Origin: Phoronis australis
Taxonomy: Eukaryota; Phoronida; Phoronidae
Length of the DNA: 64,000 nt
Assembly: GCA_002633005.1 (NCBI GenBank)
Contig: NMRA01000780.1
Location: 1 to 64,000 of the forward strand
Reading direction: 5' to 3'
Under the pieces are notes generated by a model. The model ran no database searches. It was not told where the DNA came from and saw only the letters and a list, made by a program, of their open reading frames with translations. Of the stretch, positions 24,401-33,554 are shown piece after piece. The position numbers were made by a program, and so were the translations under genes. The number at the start of each line of letters is the position of its first letter. Within the stretch, counting starts at the first letter, position 1.

Positions 24401-27400
24401 TAGAGTTCAATAGCTGTCTCGCTTCTAGAAAATCTAGCCAAAATCACGAGTTCTCATTTGAAATGCACGTCATTATCTCACGTAATCTTGCGAAGTCTTG
24501 GTTTTACATGTAGCTAGGCCCTAGCGTAGGACTACGGGCAAAACGGTCGTCTTATTTAAAGTTGAGAGTTATTGCATTTTCGAGCATGTGTATTACCAGA
24601 TCACTAACAGATCATTTGACCGTTTAAGCTTGACAATAATGAAACACTCACAGCACACGATCGTGTCTAAATTTTAAGTGTAAACAAGCATTCCAGTCAC
24701 AAAAGTAGTGTGAAATTAAGTTAACCGCGGTCGAAACCTGGCTATCAATGCAAATGAGATTGAGCTACTTCATTTTGAAATTGAAACCTATGTAAGCTTA
24801 CAAGGTTAGAAAATCTATTCGCCTTTTTGAGGTTTAGCAAGAGTTGTTGAATTACGGTATCACCGTCCATATTTCTTACCTTCGTTTTTTCCGTCACCCA
24901 TGTACGCATAGCGGCATCCGTGCGTATTCTTTCTCATTTCTTCCAATTTGCGGTTGATTTTGCAGGCAGGGATAGAGTAATAGTGGTAGTACTTCAGTTT
25001 TTGGTTTCTCTTGCACTTTCCGTGAGGGGGCTCAATGTTAGTCATCTGTGGTAATAAATTGATATATATTCCGTAACAGTGGATTGGACTGCGTCATAAG
25101 TTTAGATAAGTTGCAACACACCGGTGTAAGTGAGTGTCCCTCTGAATACCGTGTCCGCCCTTCATGTATTTGAATGAAATATCTCGGCTTTCAATGAATC
25201 GTTACGTAGCGTTGGAATGTGTACACGTTTGCGATTCTTAACTGTCTGCTCCAATGCCGTATATAATGCGCGTATTTAGGCCCGTGTGCCAATTAACGTC
25301 GCTGTTCCAGCATGCGCAACCATTTTAGTGAGAAAACCAGGTTAAAAGTGATGGCTCGGATGTAGGGCGTTTCCTATTTATTGTTCAAGATTAAACTTTC
25401 TCAACTGTTTTTGACGAGAAATATGAACAATATTGCGACTGATATAGGCTTTTAAGATACGCTTAGAAGTAATGAGTGTACATTGCAACCCAGTTTTAAC
25501 CGCTTCAGTTGTTTTTTCAGTCGAACATTGTTGGCATTATCACTGATTTTCCTTGAATAAAAGTATACTAAACCCAGTTTTGATGAGTTCAACCACATCC
25601 TGGTAATATCACGTGCATCATTGTCGTCAATCTTAAAATATAGAAGCAGGATGCACGTTAAACCTCAATACTCTCTGCAATGGCACAGATAGTATATAAT
25701 GTAGTTCTTGCGAGGTGGTCTTTCCCCACAGTTACCAGGTAATTCACTAAAAGCGTTGGTCACGCTTGCTCGCTTAGCAGACTTCCTCCAAACGCTTCAG
25801 GAAGGTCGAGGGTTACACAGCATTATTTTGTTCCAGAGAGTTGGATGGAAAAGTCCTTTTTAACTTCTCTGAACAGGCAAAACCCGGTTTGGTATCCTTT
25901 TAATGAAGAGGTTGTTAATCAAATTTCGAGTGACCCGCCAATTATGCCCTGTGTAGGTCTGGTTCACGTGTAAGTTTTGATCATTCTTTACAAGTATCAA
26001 CGATAGAAAAAAATTCGGAACAGTTCGTTACTGGAATGGTATTATATCTGTTATCACTACTAGTTACATAAAACGTCACAAGTGGGCCTTACACATAATG
26101 ATCTTAAATACTCTGTAATCAAGGAAAAAGGCCAAGTCAGTTGCGTCAAAAATCTTTCGCACTGGAAAGATTGCATGTATGCGCTTTTGGGCAAGGGTAA
26201 CGAGAGTTCTTGCATCCACGGCATTACTTGTGCTTATAAAATTCGCGCATTCTCTTACTTCGATCCGCTCTTGTTACCCTCATGCAAAAATAGGCGGGTA
26301 TTTTCGGATGAAAAAGAACATTATCGCGTCATACCGAGCATCGAAACAATGCCGTGATGAGAATAGTTCTGCTTTGCTTTCTCATAAATTGTCCCTTTGC
26401 CGAACTACAAAATATACATCTATCAAAACTGTGAACGCAACTTGTTTGGAAGCAGTCTTGAGTAATGGCTACTAAAAGAAGTTCTATCATAACTTTGCAA
26501 ATGTTTTTAATAATTGTTCATGTACCTTTAGTGCAGTTAATAGTGATGCTCACTACTTGATCGCATGCCCAGTCTATAATACTGAGCGCGAACAGCTCTC
26601 TTGCAACATGCAATCCAGCGATTAACTGGTTACATTTTCTACGTCTTAGTAACAGGCATGAAAAACTTAGTTTTCTAGTATATGATTGTCATAGTTTGAA
26701 TTAAGACTGTAATGCTCTATTACCTAAAAAACTGTGATTTTATCTTTAAATATCACAATAAAGAACTGCATTACACTGGGATTTTTGTTTTGTTTTATGT
26801 TTTTGTTTGTTATTGTCTCGTTAATGTGTACTCCTTTACTACCGTATGAAATTGTTCGTTGTTTTTTGTTTTCTTTACTTTTGGTGTTTTTGCTCAATAT
26901 TATGTTTCAAGTAATAAGTAAGTCATTGTTTTATAGTTAAAAGACTGGATATAACGGTTCGCTCTCTGGGATAAGTATTTGTATTTAATGTATTGTCATT
27001 TATTTGACTGGCGAAAAAATGTACTTTGTTTGCAATAAAAACATTCCACCATAAACCGTGTAATTCAGAGAAACCAACGAATGCAAACTCCAACACGTGT
27101 GTGGCACAACCTCAACCGCGCATGTGCAAAGTTGGCATTCCAGTCCTCGAGATCTATGTTCACAGCGCTTCAGCTGCTACAAACTTAAATCTTCAAATAG
27201 CGGTCAATGGTATTGAGTTTCATTTTCAATACGACTTCACATTTCTAGTTTGAACTGCATGTCTTATTGCTGCGCTTCTTCACGTGGCTGGCTTTCTCGC
27301 TCACTTTGAAACTGTATGCACTTCTTGAATAGTAGAAAATGCGGGACTGATATGGAGATCGACAAAAGTCCCTTAATATGAAAAGCTTTGTACATGTAAA

Positions 27401-30400
27401 TAAAAAAATGCAGGTTAGTGAAAAATAATTCCATCATCGGGTGACACTTCATTCCTTTACATAAATGGTTGACGATTTCACAAAAAAGGAAAAAAATAGT
27501 CAAATGATACCTTCCTTTGGTCCCCTTACGTGAGTGGAAAACGATATAAATAAGAGCAGGAAAAGGGTGTCCTCCAAAAGATTAGCAAGTTCAAAATCAG
27601 AATGGGATTTTGCACTTCTATTACATGTTTCGCTGGGTCTCTTTTCTCGACTGCACTCTGCACCACATCTACATGTATGCCGATTATTGGCTCCATCTGG
27701 CGTTTGCATTTTGTTCGGGGTACGTGCCCCATCGTTCCTATGGACCGGCAATGCCATAAAGACCAACACAGCACCCGTAGATGTATAAACGCAGCACATA
27801 ACTGCTGCCGACTGAATAGGTTTGTATAGAGAGAAAAACTCACCTGAACTAATTTGATGGCTGTAAATGCGTGCCTTCCAGGTGATACAGCAATACCAAA
27901 GTCTCGAACCATTGGGACTTCTTTTTGATCGTGGACGAGAAGCTTTATTCCTGCTGTACTCTGTGGTCCTGGCATATATTCATACTGTTCACAGTTCAGA
28001 GTGAGGCGAAGACCGTTGTTGGCCCCTACATGTAGGTAAACCCTTGTAACAAGCAAGTTGCGAGTGCACATGCAAGCGATTAGTGAATTTCAAAACAAAT
28101 TTATATACACCGATGCATCTGGTGTCGATAACAAGCAATATCAAAATGGTCGCCTAGATTTGACTGTATTTTTTGGATTTCTGGGCATTTGATCTCTGTA
28201 GGAAACATCTTCAGCCAAGTTCTGGGTGACTGATTTTGATTATATGTTTAGAATGTGCTTTTCAGTTCAATCTTAATTCGTGGATTCTTGTGATACCTGT
28301 GTTTCTAGTCATGCACAATGAAAACCCACCTGCTGACGTTATCATTTTGGTTCCGTTGCCCTTGTCTTTATGATTGAAAGAGAAGCAAACGCCATGGTCA
28401 GTCATTATGTATTCAAAGTCCTCAACACTGCAATTTTCCCCTTGCCACTTACATCTGAAGCATAAAAGTCCAACATGCACAGTTGAAAGCAACTAGATTT
28501 TGAAATCTACAAATGTACACGAACCTGTGCTACAAATTAAGCATAAATCGTCACGAGAACCGTGACTTTATGTCACGTCTGTGACGTTGTAACTAAAGAG
28601 GACGACGTAGGCTGTAACATGTCACACACGGAGTTGCTGGGAGCTCGCCCTCCAACTTCTTGCTAAAACCAAAACGGCTCCGGTACGGGCTAATGCAAGG
28701 GTATGTCCTGCTACAATTGAGGTCAGCTCCTCGCAACATCGTCGATCCACCACCTCCTATTTTACTGCCATTTCCACAAGCGACCGTTTTACTGACATGC
28801 TCACGAGAACCCACAAGGCAGAATGACTTACTCCTGGAAATGACCACAAATACTGACGCAATAGGAAACGAGAACCGGAAGGTAAGCGTTGACTTTAGAG
28901 TAAGAGAATAGACGAAAGCTGTAAGCTCACCCAGCTATCAAGTCTGTTTTCTTATGAGCTGCCCATGTCCATAGTTGTTCCGATGTCAAGTTGTGGATTC
29001 TGTACTTTTTAGCGTTGGAAAACACTAGCGACTTATTCCACAAGTCGACAATCATCTGATACCAACCCAGTTCTTGTGCTTTGGAGAGTCTACAGAAAGT
29101 AAAATGTTAATCCTTAAGTTAATAAAAATTCCCGTTTATGAGGAATGTACATGTAATGGTCGTGTTTGTTTCTACAGTGTGTGTAATGCTTGTGCACAAA
29201 TATGGCATCGACAAACTTCTGTTGCTTGTTCGATTTGCATGCGCATATGCAGTAGATTTGTTTTGTCGACTGAGGACGTTACTCCGTATCGTAATTATGG
29301 AAGGCGCTATGATCAAAGACCTCTAGCCCTGGTATGACAACTCGATCTCGCGACCTCTAAAGATTACCCGCGTACGTGTGAGAGTTGTTTGCATCTGTTT
29401 GCTTCAGTGTTTTCTACTGTGTACTTGTCATGGAATTTACTTTGATTAAAACTTTTTGCAACTCCGCCATTTCTCAAACGAATTGCATAAGAGCCATATC
29501 ATTAGAAAACCATTTGCCAGTTATTGATGATTATACAAGAACCAAAAGAAAAATAATTTACTTCATGAGTACCTATCATTTCACATACATGGTTTTAAAA
29601 ATTAATTCTAAAACCCAAGACAGACACCAAAATGCGAAAAATAATAGCGTGTAATAATAACATCAAACAGAAAATGAACCAGAGAGATTATATATGACTA
29701 GTTAAGCCACTAGGGATATAATGTCAAAGATTCAAAAGATTTCTACCCTATAAAGACAAAGATTTTACAAAATGGATCACCAGCACTTGCAGTGGATAAA
29801 AACAGGCATTCATCCAAAATTATACACCTTCATATATTATGATTAATTGGACCTTTGCTGCCATTTATTCAGTGAAAATTCAAAAATGCAGGGACATCTA
29901 CGAAAAATTCGATAAACTATTCTAAGTAACTATCCGAAATTTGCAGATAAAAGTTTTCTAATGAACAAAAAATATGTAAATATCTATCATGTAGCTTTGA
30001 AATGTACCGTGGATAGCTCATCTTATTGGTTGCAGTGTAAGACTTTCCATATACGTCAAGAAACTAAACTCTTTTTTGAAGAAAGTAACAGTTATTGATC
30101 CTGATACATACATGTACGTGTATAGTCTGATTTGCAAAACAAGATACATTGAAACACATCTTTACCATTGTAATGTTACTTAACAAAGCTAACTCAGGAA
30201 AATAGCGACATTCATAAAAAGAGACAATGTTATTTTGAACACCTGTTGCATAGTTGTCAAGGTCAACAATCAAGAACAACAAAATGGAATAACTGGTTTG
30301 AAAAATGGGAATTCAGGATAAAAGGCGATTCATCTGGGTCTAAGCCAAAACCTAAGGATGAATTGTTCGCTGAAACATACTAAGAAGTACCGACAGCCTT

Positions 30401-31347
30401 TCTTATCGAACGAGCAATGTAACTCCCAAACTTGCTCGATAGCGTGTGTTGTTGTTGTTTTGCAGTTGAATGGAAAATTTGCGGGGCGGCTAAATACAAT
30501 GAAACGTCCCGTTTTTTTTCTTTTTAGTCGATGGGGAAAGAAATTACAATAGTATATGATGATACATGTTTGTGTGTCAAAAAGCGGGACATTTAGATGG
30601 TGTGGTGGGACGGCAGTAACAATTCAAACAAGTGGAACATTACTCCAAGAACGGGGCGATTGGCGAAGACACTGAACGCTGCCAGTAGCACGACGTGCTG
30701 TATTGGGTTCTCTTACAGAGTCAACATTATTCACTGGTATAGGTGAATATTAAATATACAGTACATTGTAACAGTAGGCCTAATACTAAGAAATCGAATT
30801 AATCAAAAACGACATCTGGGCAACATGTAATATTGCACAAATGAAATAATTATTCAAACAAAGCATACAAACACTAGACACGGGGTCGCAAGCTCTAATA
30901 ATGGGTCCCGTGTGGGAGTTGGCATACCAGAGCTAGAGTTCTATGCGATCAATTCCATAATTTCCTGTCACCAAGTGATAAGAACTGAGGAAGGATGCCT
31001 CATAAATCGTTTCATTTTAGGAAACACGGTGAAAGATGAGTACAGAATTGTCCTAGCAATGCTACGTGTATAAAATAAACCTTTAAATTTGAAAACGATA
31101 ACATTACGCCTTCGTGCAAATGTATTTTCAGTCAACTCTAGGATAATTAATCTTACTTGAAAGTGTTCTGGTTGCAGATGGTTACAGCCGGAAACATGAT
31201 GGAGTCATTGTAGTTCATTTTTATGTCCACGCTCATTGGCCAGGCGTAATAATTTTGAAGACAGCCGCAGACCTGATAGAAGAAAATTGCCATTCCAACG
31301 GTAACAGCCAAAGCCCAAAGACATCTACAACAGATGGCGACACACAT
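15234..31347 (-). CDS. Gene A: DEG/ENaC/ASIC-type sodium channel subunit with giant extracellular insert (spliced model)
   Basis: Nine exons were assembled by eye on the minus strand: 31,347-31,157; 29,089-28,931; 28,454-28,330; 28,025-27,844; 25,045-24,880; 22,962-22,906; 18,889-17,308; 17,123-17,032; 15,454-15,234. Every junction is GT-AG, phases match, and the total is 2,775 nt (924 residues plus stop). Hallmarks in order are TM1 with FPAVTICNQN, a CKWQGENCS finger strand, the GLRLTLN beta strand with EYMPGP, a Cys-rich YSIPACKIN segment, CPLPC, QVDVYLQDLSYE and the TM2 selectivity motif GAS. Family knowledge: these subunits form trimeric, usually amiloride-sensitive Na+ channels with two membrane helices and a large extracellular domain. 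Usual length is about 500-650 residues, and the excess here is one insert of about 490 residues. The N-terminal His-Gly gating motif was not found, so a further 5' exon is expected. Exons 24,880 and 22,906 have second copies at 21,592 and 19,607 (see the duplication entry). Confidence 0.9.
15455..17031 (-). other. Gene A intron between pre-TM2 and TM2 exons
   Basis: 1.58 kb with GT-AG ends. No coding potential or clear repeat was recognised. Confidence 0.7.
17032..17123 (-). CDS. Gene A exon: pre-TM2 palm strand (QVDVYLQDLSYE)
   Basis: Encodes NNIIQVDVYLQDLSYEHI then KQQNAYDMVSLFG, the conserved family strand [IL]-x-[VL]-[DN]-[VI]-[YF]-x-x-L-x-Y-[EV]-x-I-x-Q-x-x-A-Y that couples the extracellular domain to the gate. 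The 92-nt length equals that of the gene B exon, and by eye 4 of 31 residues differ between the genes. It joins in frame to the giant exon (Lys split AA/G) and to the TM2 exon (Gly split G/GT), showing that the channel resumes directly after the insert. Confidence 0.95.
17308..18889 (-). CDS. Gene A giant exon: CPLPC palm strand plus about 490-residue knuckle insert
   Basis: A 1,582-nt open exon, residues about 294-820. It starts IHDGVQKPRNDTDLCPLPC, then VVEPQVSLAQM, the palm strand equivalent to CxCPxPC....Y...S.A..P in ASICs. Normally fewer than 30 residues follow before the strand entering TM2. Here about 490 follow: long charged heptad-like helical stretches (RRVEKGIKEL, EEMQRIRKRAKISEQ, ELREEMETFEKG), a hydrophobic FVCPLLSLP motif, IRETRKSLRQPSNI, LHRQANG and GYLDFSVRDL. 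Eight N-x-S/T sequons are visible, consistent with an extracellular, glycosylated domain. No transmembrane helix is obvious and I recognise no named domain. The acceptor is TTTTTTTGTAG and the donor GTAAGC in phase 2. The paralogous exon of gene B is 1,585 nt. Confidence 0.92.
18890..19606 (-). other. Gene A intron upstream of the giant exon
   Basis: No recognised content. The duplicated block begins at 19,509 within it. Confidence 0.6.
19607..19663 (-). pseudogene. Second copy of gene A 57-nt microexon (duplicate copy 1)
   Basis: Identical in position and splice sites to 22,906-22,962, offset by 3,299 nt. This copy lies nearest the giant exon, so an automatic gene model may pick it. Either choice gives the same peptide, ICPLPTLLKLWAKAARD. 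The duplication is probably an assembly effect. Confidence 0.75.
21592..21757 (-). pseudogene. Second copy of gene A Cys-rich exon (duplicate copy 1)
   Basis: Same splice sites, same 166-nt length and nearly the same peptide as 24,880-25,045 (for instance KDTHGC here against KNTHGC there). It sits in the 19,509-22,806 copy of a duplicated block that starts exactly at the N at 22,807. It is most likely the other allele assembled in series, not a second exon. Splicing both copies in series with their microexons would repeat part of the thumb domain. Confidence 0.8.
22807..22807. other. Single-N scaffold join at a duplication boundary
   Basis: The N separates the end of copy 1 from the start of copy 2 of the duplicated block. 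The left flank ends TGACGTTT, matching 27,698-27,705. The right flank starts GAAATTGAACC, matching 19,509 onward. Confidence 0.9.
22906..22962 (-). CDS. Gene A 57-nt microexon (duplicate copy 2)
   Basis: Encodes VPICPLPTLLKLWAKAARD once the split codons are filled, bridging the Cys-rich thumb segment and the CPLPC palm strand. It corresponds to the VCTPxxYxxC...A region of ASIC thumbs. The acceptor is TTTTAAG and the donor GTGAGT. Entry and exit phases and the 57-nt length are identical to the gene B microexon at 53,646-53,702, whose peptide is KICPLSSLLELWKQKAKE. That paralogous match and frame closure are the evidence, since the exon is too short to be recognised otherwise. Confidence 0.8.
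24880..25045 (-). CDS. Gene A exon: Cys-rich thumb-entry segment (duplicate copy 2)
   Basis: Encodes MTNIEPPHGKCKRNQ, LKYYHYYSIPACKINRK, then GCRYAYMGDGKNE. It matches the ASIC thumb motif GxCxxxxxLKYYxxYSIxAC...CGCRxxYMPG. It begins in phase 0 after a CCACAG acceptor and ends in phase 1 at GTAAGA. At 166 nt it equals the gene B exon. An almost identical second copy lies at 21,592-21,757. Only one is expected in the transcript because the phases allow a single use before the 57-nt exon. Confidence 0.9.
25757..27377 (+). mobile_element. LINE-derived insertion present in only one copy of the duplicated block
   Basis: About 1.62 kb sits between AAAAGCGT and ATGAAAAGC, which are adjacent in copy 1 (22,471-22,490). 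Around 26,476-26,600 the plus strand reads KKFYHNFANVFNNCSC, then SDAHYLIACPVYNTERE. This matches the zinc-knuckle C-terminus of LINE open reading frames (HxFxHNF...CxC...H-Y-x-L-x-C-x-x-[YF]...R). Surrounding frames contain stops, so it is a dead fragment. The rest of the insertion is unrecognised, and no clear target duplication is visible. Confidence 0.6.
27844..28025 (-). CDS. Gene A exon: GLRLTLN / EYMPGP beta-ball strand
   Basis: Encodes ANNGLRLTLNCEQYEYMPG, then AGIKLLVHDQKEVP, then DFGIAVSPGRHAFTAIK. This matches the family pattern GL[RS]-x-x-L-[ND]-x-[EQ]-x-[ED]-Y...AGIK-[LV]-x-[LI]-H-[DS]-x-x-x-x-P...G-x-x-[VA]-x-P-G, part of the palm/beta-ball and the acidic pocket region. Length is 182 nt, entry phase 1 and exit phase 0, identical to the gene B exon at 60,755-60,936. 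By eye 8 of 57 aligned residues differ between the two. The exon starts about 140 nt beyond the right end of the duplicated block, so it is present once. Confidence 0.93.
28330..28454 (-). CDS. Gene A exon: CKWQGENCS ... GVCFSFN finger/palm strand
   Basis: Encodes CKWQGENCSVEDF then TDHGVCFSFN, matching the conserved C-x-[FW]-x-G-x-x-C-[ST] and G-x-C-[YF]-x-F-N pattern of ASIC/ENaC extracellular domains, whose cysteines form known disulfides in the family. The acceptor is GCTTCAG and the donor GTGGGT in phase 1. Introns either side are short (304 and 476 nt). The corresponding exon of gene B was not found inside the window. Confidence 0.88.
28455..28930 (-). other. Gene A intron
   Basis: 476 nt with GTGAGC...CAG ends. 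It contains a 255-nt open frame on the minus strand without recognised motif. Skipping it gives the in-frame family-like junction DLIAG-CKWQGE, so I treat it as intron. Confidence 0.65.
28931..29089 (-). CDS. Gene A exon: extracellular finger helices (AHKKTDLI)
   Basis: Reads KLSKAQELGWYQM, then LWNKSLVF, then QLWTWAAHKKTDLIAG. Position and pattern match the finger segment that follows TM1 in ASICs, where a helix leads to a D-[ML]-[LI] motif before the CxFxGxxCS strand. The acceptor is a TTTCTGTAG pyrimidine tract and the donor is GTGAGC in phase 2. One N-glycosylation sequon is visible in NKS and another in NLT. The exon joins in frame to both neighbours, which is the main support, because this stretch is poorly conserved across the family. 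Confidence 0.8.
29090..31156 (-). other. Gene A intron between TM1 and finger exons
   Basis: About 2.07 kb, AT-rich, no recognised exon or repeat. Confidence 0.65.
31157..31347 (-). CDS. Gene A exon: cytoplasmic edge, TM1 and post-TM1 hallmark
   Basis: Residues 1-63 of the visible protein. A hydrophobic helix (LWALAVTVGMAIFFYQV) is preceded by a basic/Cys patch and followed by the DEG/ENaC signature FPAVTICNQNTF just outside the membrane. The donor GTAAGA follows after two bases of a Lys codon. That codon is completed by the first base of the next exon, giving ...NTFK-LSKAQ. The upper limit is the first in-frame ATG. An in-frame TGA lies a few codons further up, and a CAG acceptor sits between the two, so this is either the start or, more likely, an internal exon whose partner carries the missing N-terminal His-Gly region. 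Confidence 0.85.
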
Positions 31348-32547
31348 ATCTGTACACTGTAGTCATCCGGGTATTGACACTTCAACTTTACTGGACTGTC
31401 TTGAGTCTTTTAAAGTGACATAGAACGTGGAAAACAGATTAAATTGCATTACTTAAAGCTGCCTTCCGCCACCGAAACAGAAGTCAAACTGTTCACGAAG
31501 TATTTCTACGGTTTGTTCGTACAATTTCTAAATTCCCGTTGATCTCAACAAATTTTTGCTTTAGTTTCAAATTTCAAAAAAAACAATCTGCAAACTGCTT
31601 GTCACTACTTCGTCGATTTTTCTCCCACAAGACAAAGTACATTTCCGATATTCAAACTGAATAACTCTCGCGTTGGCTTCCCCAAGAAATAGATTCACCA
31701 CGATCTGCTTAAAACGGGTTTCGCGTTCCATGCCTATTTACATGTAGCTGTCACTAATGGTGATACTGGTGATGGGCGATGTGTACTTTTTACCATTGGT
31801 TACCAATAGTAACAAATACCACTAACCCCACTTGAAAAAGCATCAAATTGCTATTTACATTACTCATCGAAGCCATCTGATACCGATCAGAATCAACAAT
31901 TAAAGTAATGAGGTTTTTGATGGGGCACGTTTTAACTCGACAACTGCTTCCAATATCCTGAGGGTCTAAGGACCTATTGTACATTACAGTTATTTCTAAT
32001 CTATTTTATTTTCATTTTTGTGTGAAAATAGTAACATCCAATGTTCTAATTAAAAACTGTAATTTTTATAATCATCATCGTTGCCGCCCTCACTAATATA
32101 TCCGCCATGAAAATATTGTAGGGCTATGGACTCCGTATGGCCTGTTTGTAATTCTGGTGCCAGTTCAATTCAATCGTTATGGACGTGTGTTATTTTCGGA
32201 AAAGATTTGAAATAAGATACTGAGGTTCATTTCAAATTCGACGTCCGTTGATGTATCACTGAAACTAATATTGATAGAATATATTTAGTCAATGGAAGTG
32301 TACAGTAGATCGTCAAAATCTAGAGTAGAGTTAAAAACACGAAATCAAACGAATAGAAGAGGCGTCAAAACAAATATGTGCTGACGAGCATTACTGAGGA
32401 TTTTTTTAAAAGTGGTCCAAAGTTAATAGGGAAATAATAATGATAACTAATAAATACACAAACATGTACATGTATGAACAAATTAGATTACATATTAATA
32501 AACCAAAAACAACAATAAATTGTCAATATATAATAAAGGAAAAATTA

Positions 32548-32548
<1 letters not shown>

Positions 32549-32592
<44 letters not shown>

Positions 32593-32600
32593 GTATATAT
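32549..32600. repeat. (AT)n microsatellite
   Basis: Near-pure AT dinucleotide run with one TTT and one GT interruption. Confidence 0.95.
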
Positions 32601-32636
32601 CACTACAATTTGGCAGTAATCTTTCTCCTATACATA

Positions 32637-32731
32637 TTTCATTGAACACACGACTTTGATCTGTTTTTACAAGTTTAATTTCTGTTCTTTCGAATCTAGT
32701 AAAAACAGATCAAAGTCATGTCTTCAATGAA

Positions 32732-32732
<1 letters not shown>
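32637..32732. repeat. 34-bp inverted repeat between two microsatellites
   Basis: The left arm 32,637-32,670 and right arm 32,699-32,732 are near-perfect inverse copies around ACTTTGATCTGTTTTTAC. Their spacer is 28 bp. The pair sits exactly between the (AT)n and (TG)n runs. Confidence 0.85.

Positions 32733-32733
<1 letters not shown>

Positions 32734-32794
<61 letters not shown>
32734..32794. repeat. (TG)n microsatellite
   Basis: About 30 uninterrupted TG units directly abutting the right arm of the inverted repeat. Confidence 0.97.
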
Positions 32795-32799
<5 letters not shown>

Positions 32800-33504
32800 A
32801 GATGAAACATTTAATGACTACAAAGAATCGAAAGATGTGTGCAACTACAGCACTCCATTGGTAAGTTGTGGCGTCACCCAACCATTCTGTACATTGATAA
32901 ATAAATGTAAGCTTTGTACTGTACTAATTCCTTGCTCGTGGTAACAGTCAATGTTTCTTTCGCGAAAAAGTCAGAGTAGAATATCTCCGCTTGATAACCA
33001 CCAATTTAGAAAAACGACACCCGCTAGTCACTTATTTCTGTTTTTCTTTTATGATCTCAATTCCATCGAGTAACACACTAAGACATGGAATGAAAGCCAA
33101 GTACTCATTAGTCCAAAGTAAGCCATTCCAATAGTTTATTTTCAACAATGGAAGCATCTAAACACGTGATATTTTTAATTTACTTTAACTAAAGCAAATT
33201 AAACCCGCGTTTCGTGCAAGAAAATTACTTTTGAGTTAAACGACAACCGCAAAAATCAGTCTCAACTTGATTTTTGTTCATACGTCCCCCACCGGAAACT
33301 AGGTCGCAAGCTCGTCGCATAGAGATTGGTAGATTGGCGTATTCATTGATCACTTTGTTTTTCTTAGGTATGATGAACATAATTGCAAGCGTTTATCGGT
33401 AACCGACTGATGTGTGCTACCTGTATTGTTATAACCAACGAAGACGCGACAAAGGAAACAGTTGTAGTGTCCCAGAGGTGATAACCATGCGAAGCGCTAC
33501 CGCA

Positions 33505-33554
33505 GGTCGTATGGATGTTGCACGTTAAAAACTAACTTGCGACTTCCATACGAC
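33505..33554. repeat. Small hairpin
   Basis: GGTCGTATGGATGTTGCA pairs with TTGCGACTTCCATACGAC across a 14-nt loop with a few mismatches. No gene context; possibly the core of a small MITE. Confidence 0.5.

Larger units (their letters stand above)
22808..27705. repeat. Duplicated block, copy 2
   Basis: Counterpart of 19,509-22,806. It carries the gene A exons at 24,880-25,045 and 22,906-22,962, plus an extra LINE-containing segment (25,757-27,377) absent from copy 1. It continues without a break into the single-copy gene A exon at 27,844-28,025, so this copy is the one physically linked to the 5' half of the gene. Confidence 0.85.

Noticed and set aside
19607-25045. Genuine internal exon duplication enlarging the thumb domain of gene A
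   Set aside because: The repeat limits coincide exactly with the single N, gene B has single copies, and large flanking intron sequence is duplicated too. Contig overlap explains it better.
27526-27700. Minus-strand open extension of the GLRLTLN exon, present in both duplicate copies
   Set aside because: The exon has a proper GTGAGT donor at 27,843 that joins in frame to the Cys-rich exon. The open continuation has no channel motifs.
28593-28847. Minus-strand open frame of 84 codons between two gene A exons
   Set aside because: It lies between exons that already join in frame to give the expected family sequence, and it lacks family motifs, so it is intronic.
32738-32944. Poly-(Cys-Val) open frame over the (TG)n run
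   Set aside because: Translation of a microsatellite, not a gene.
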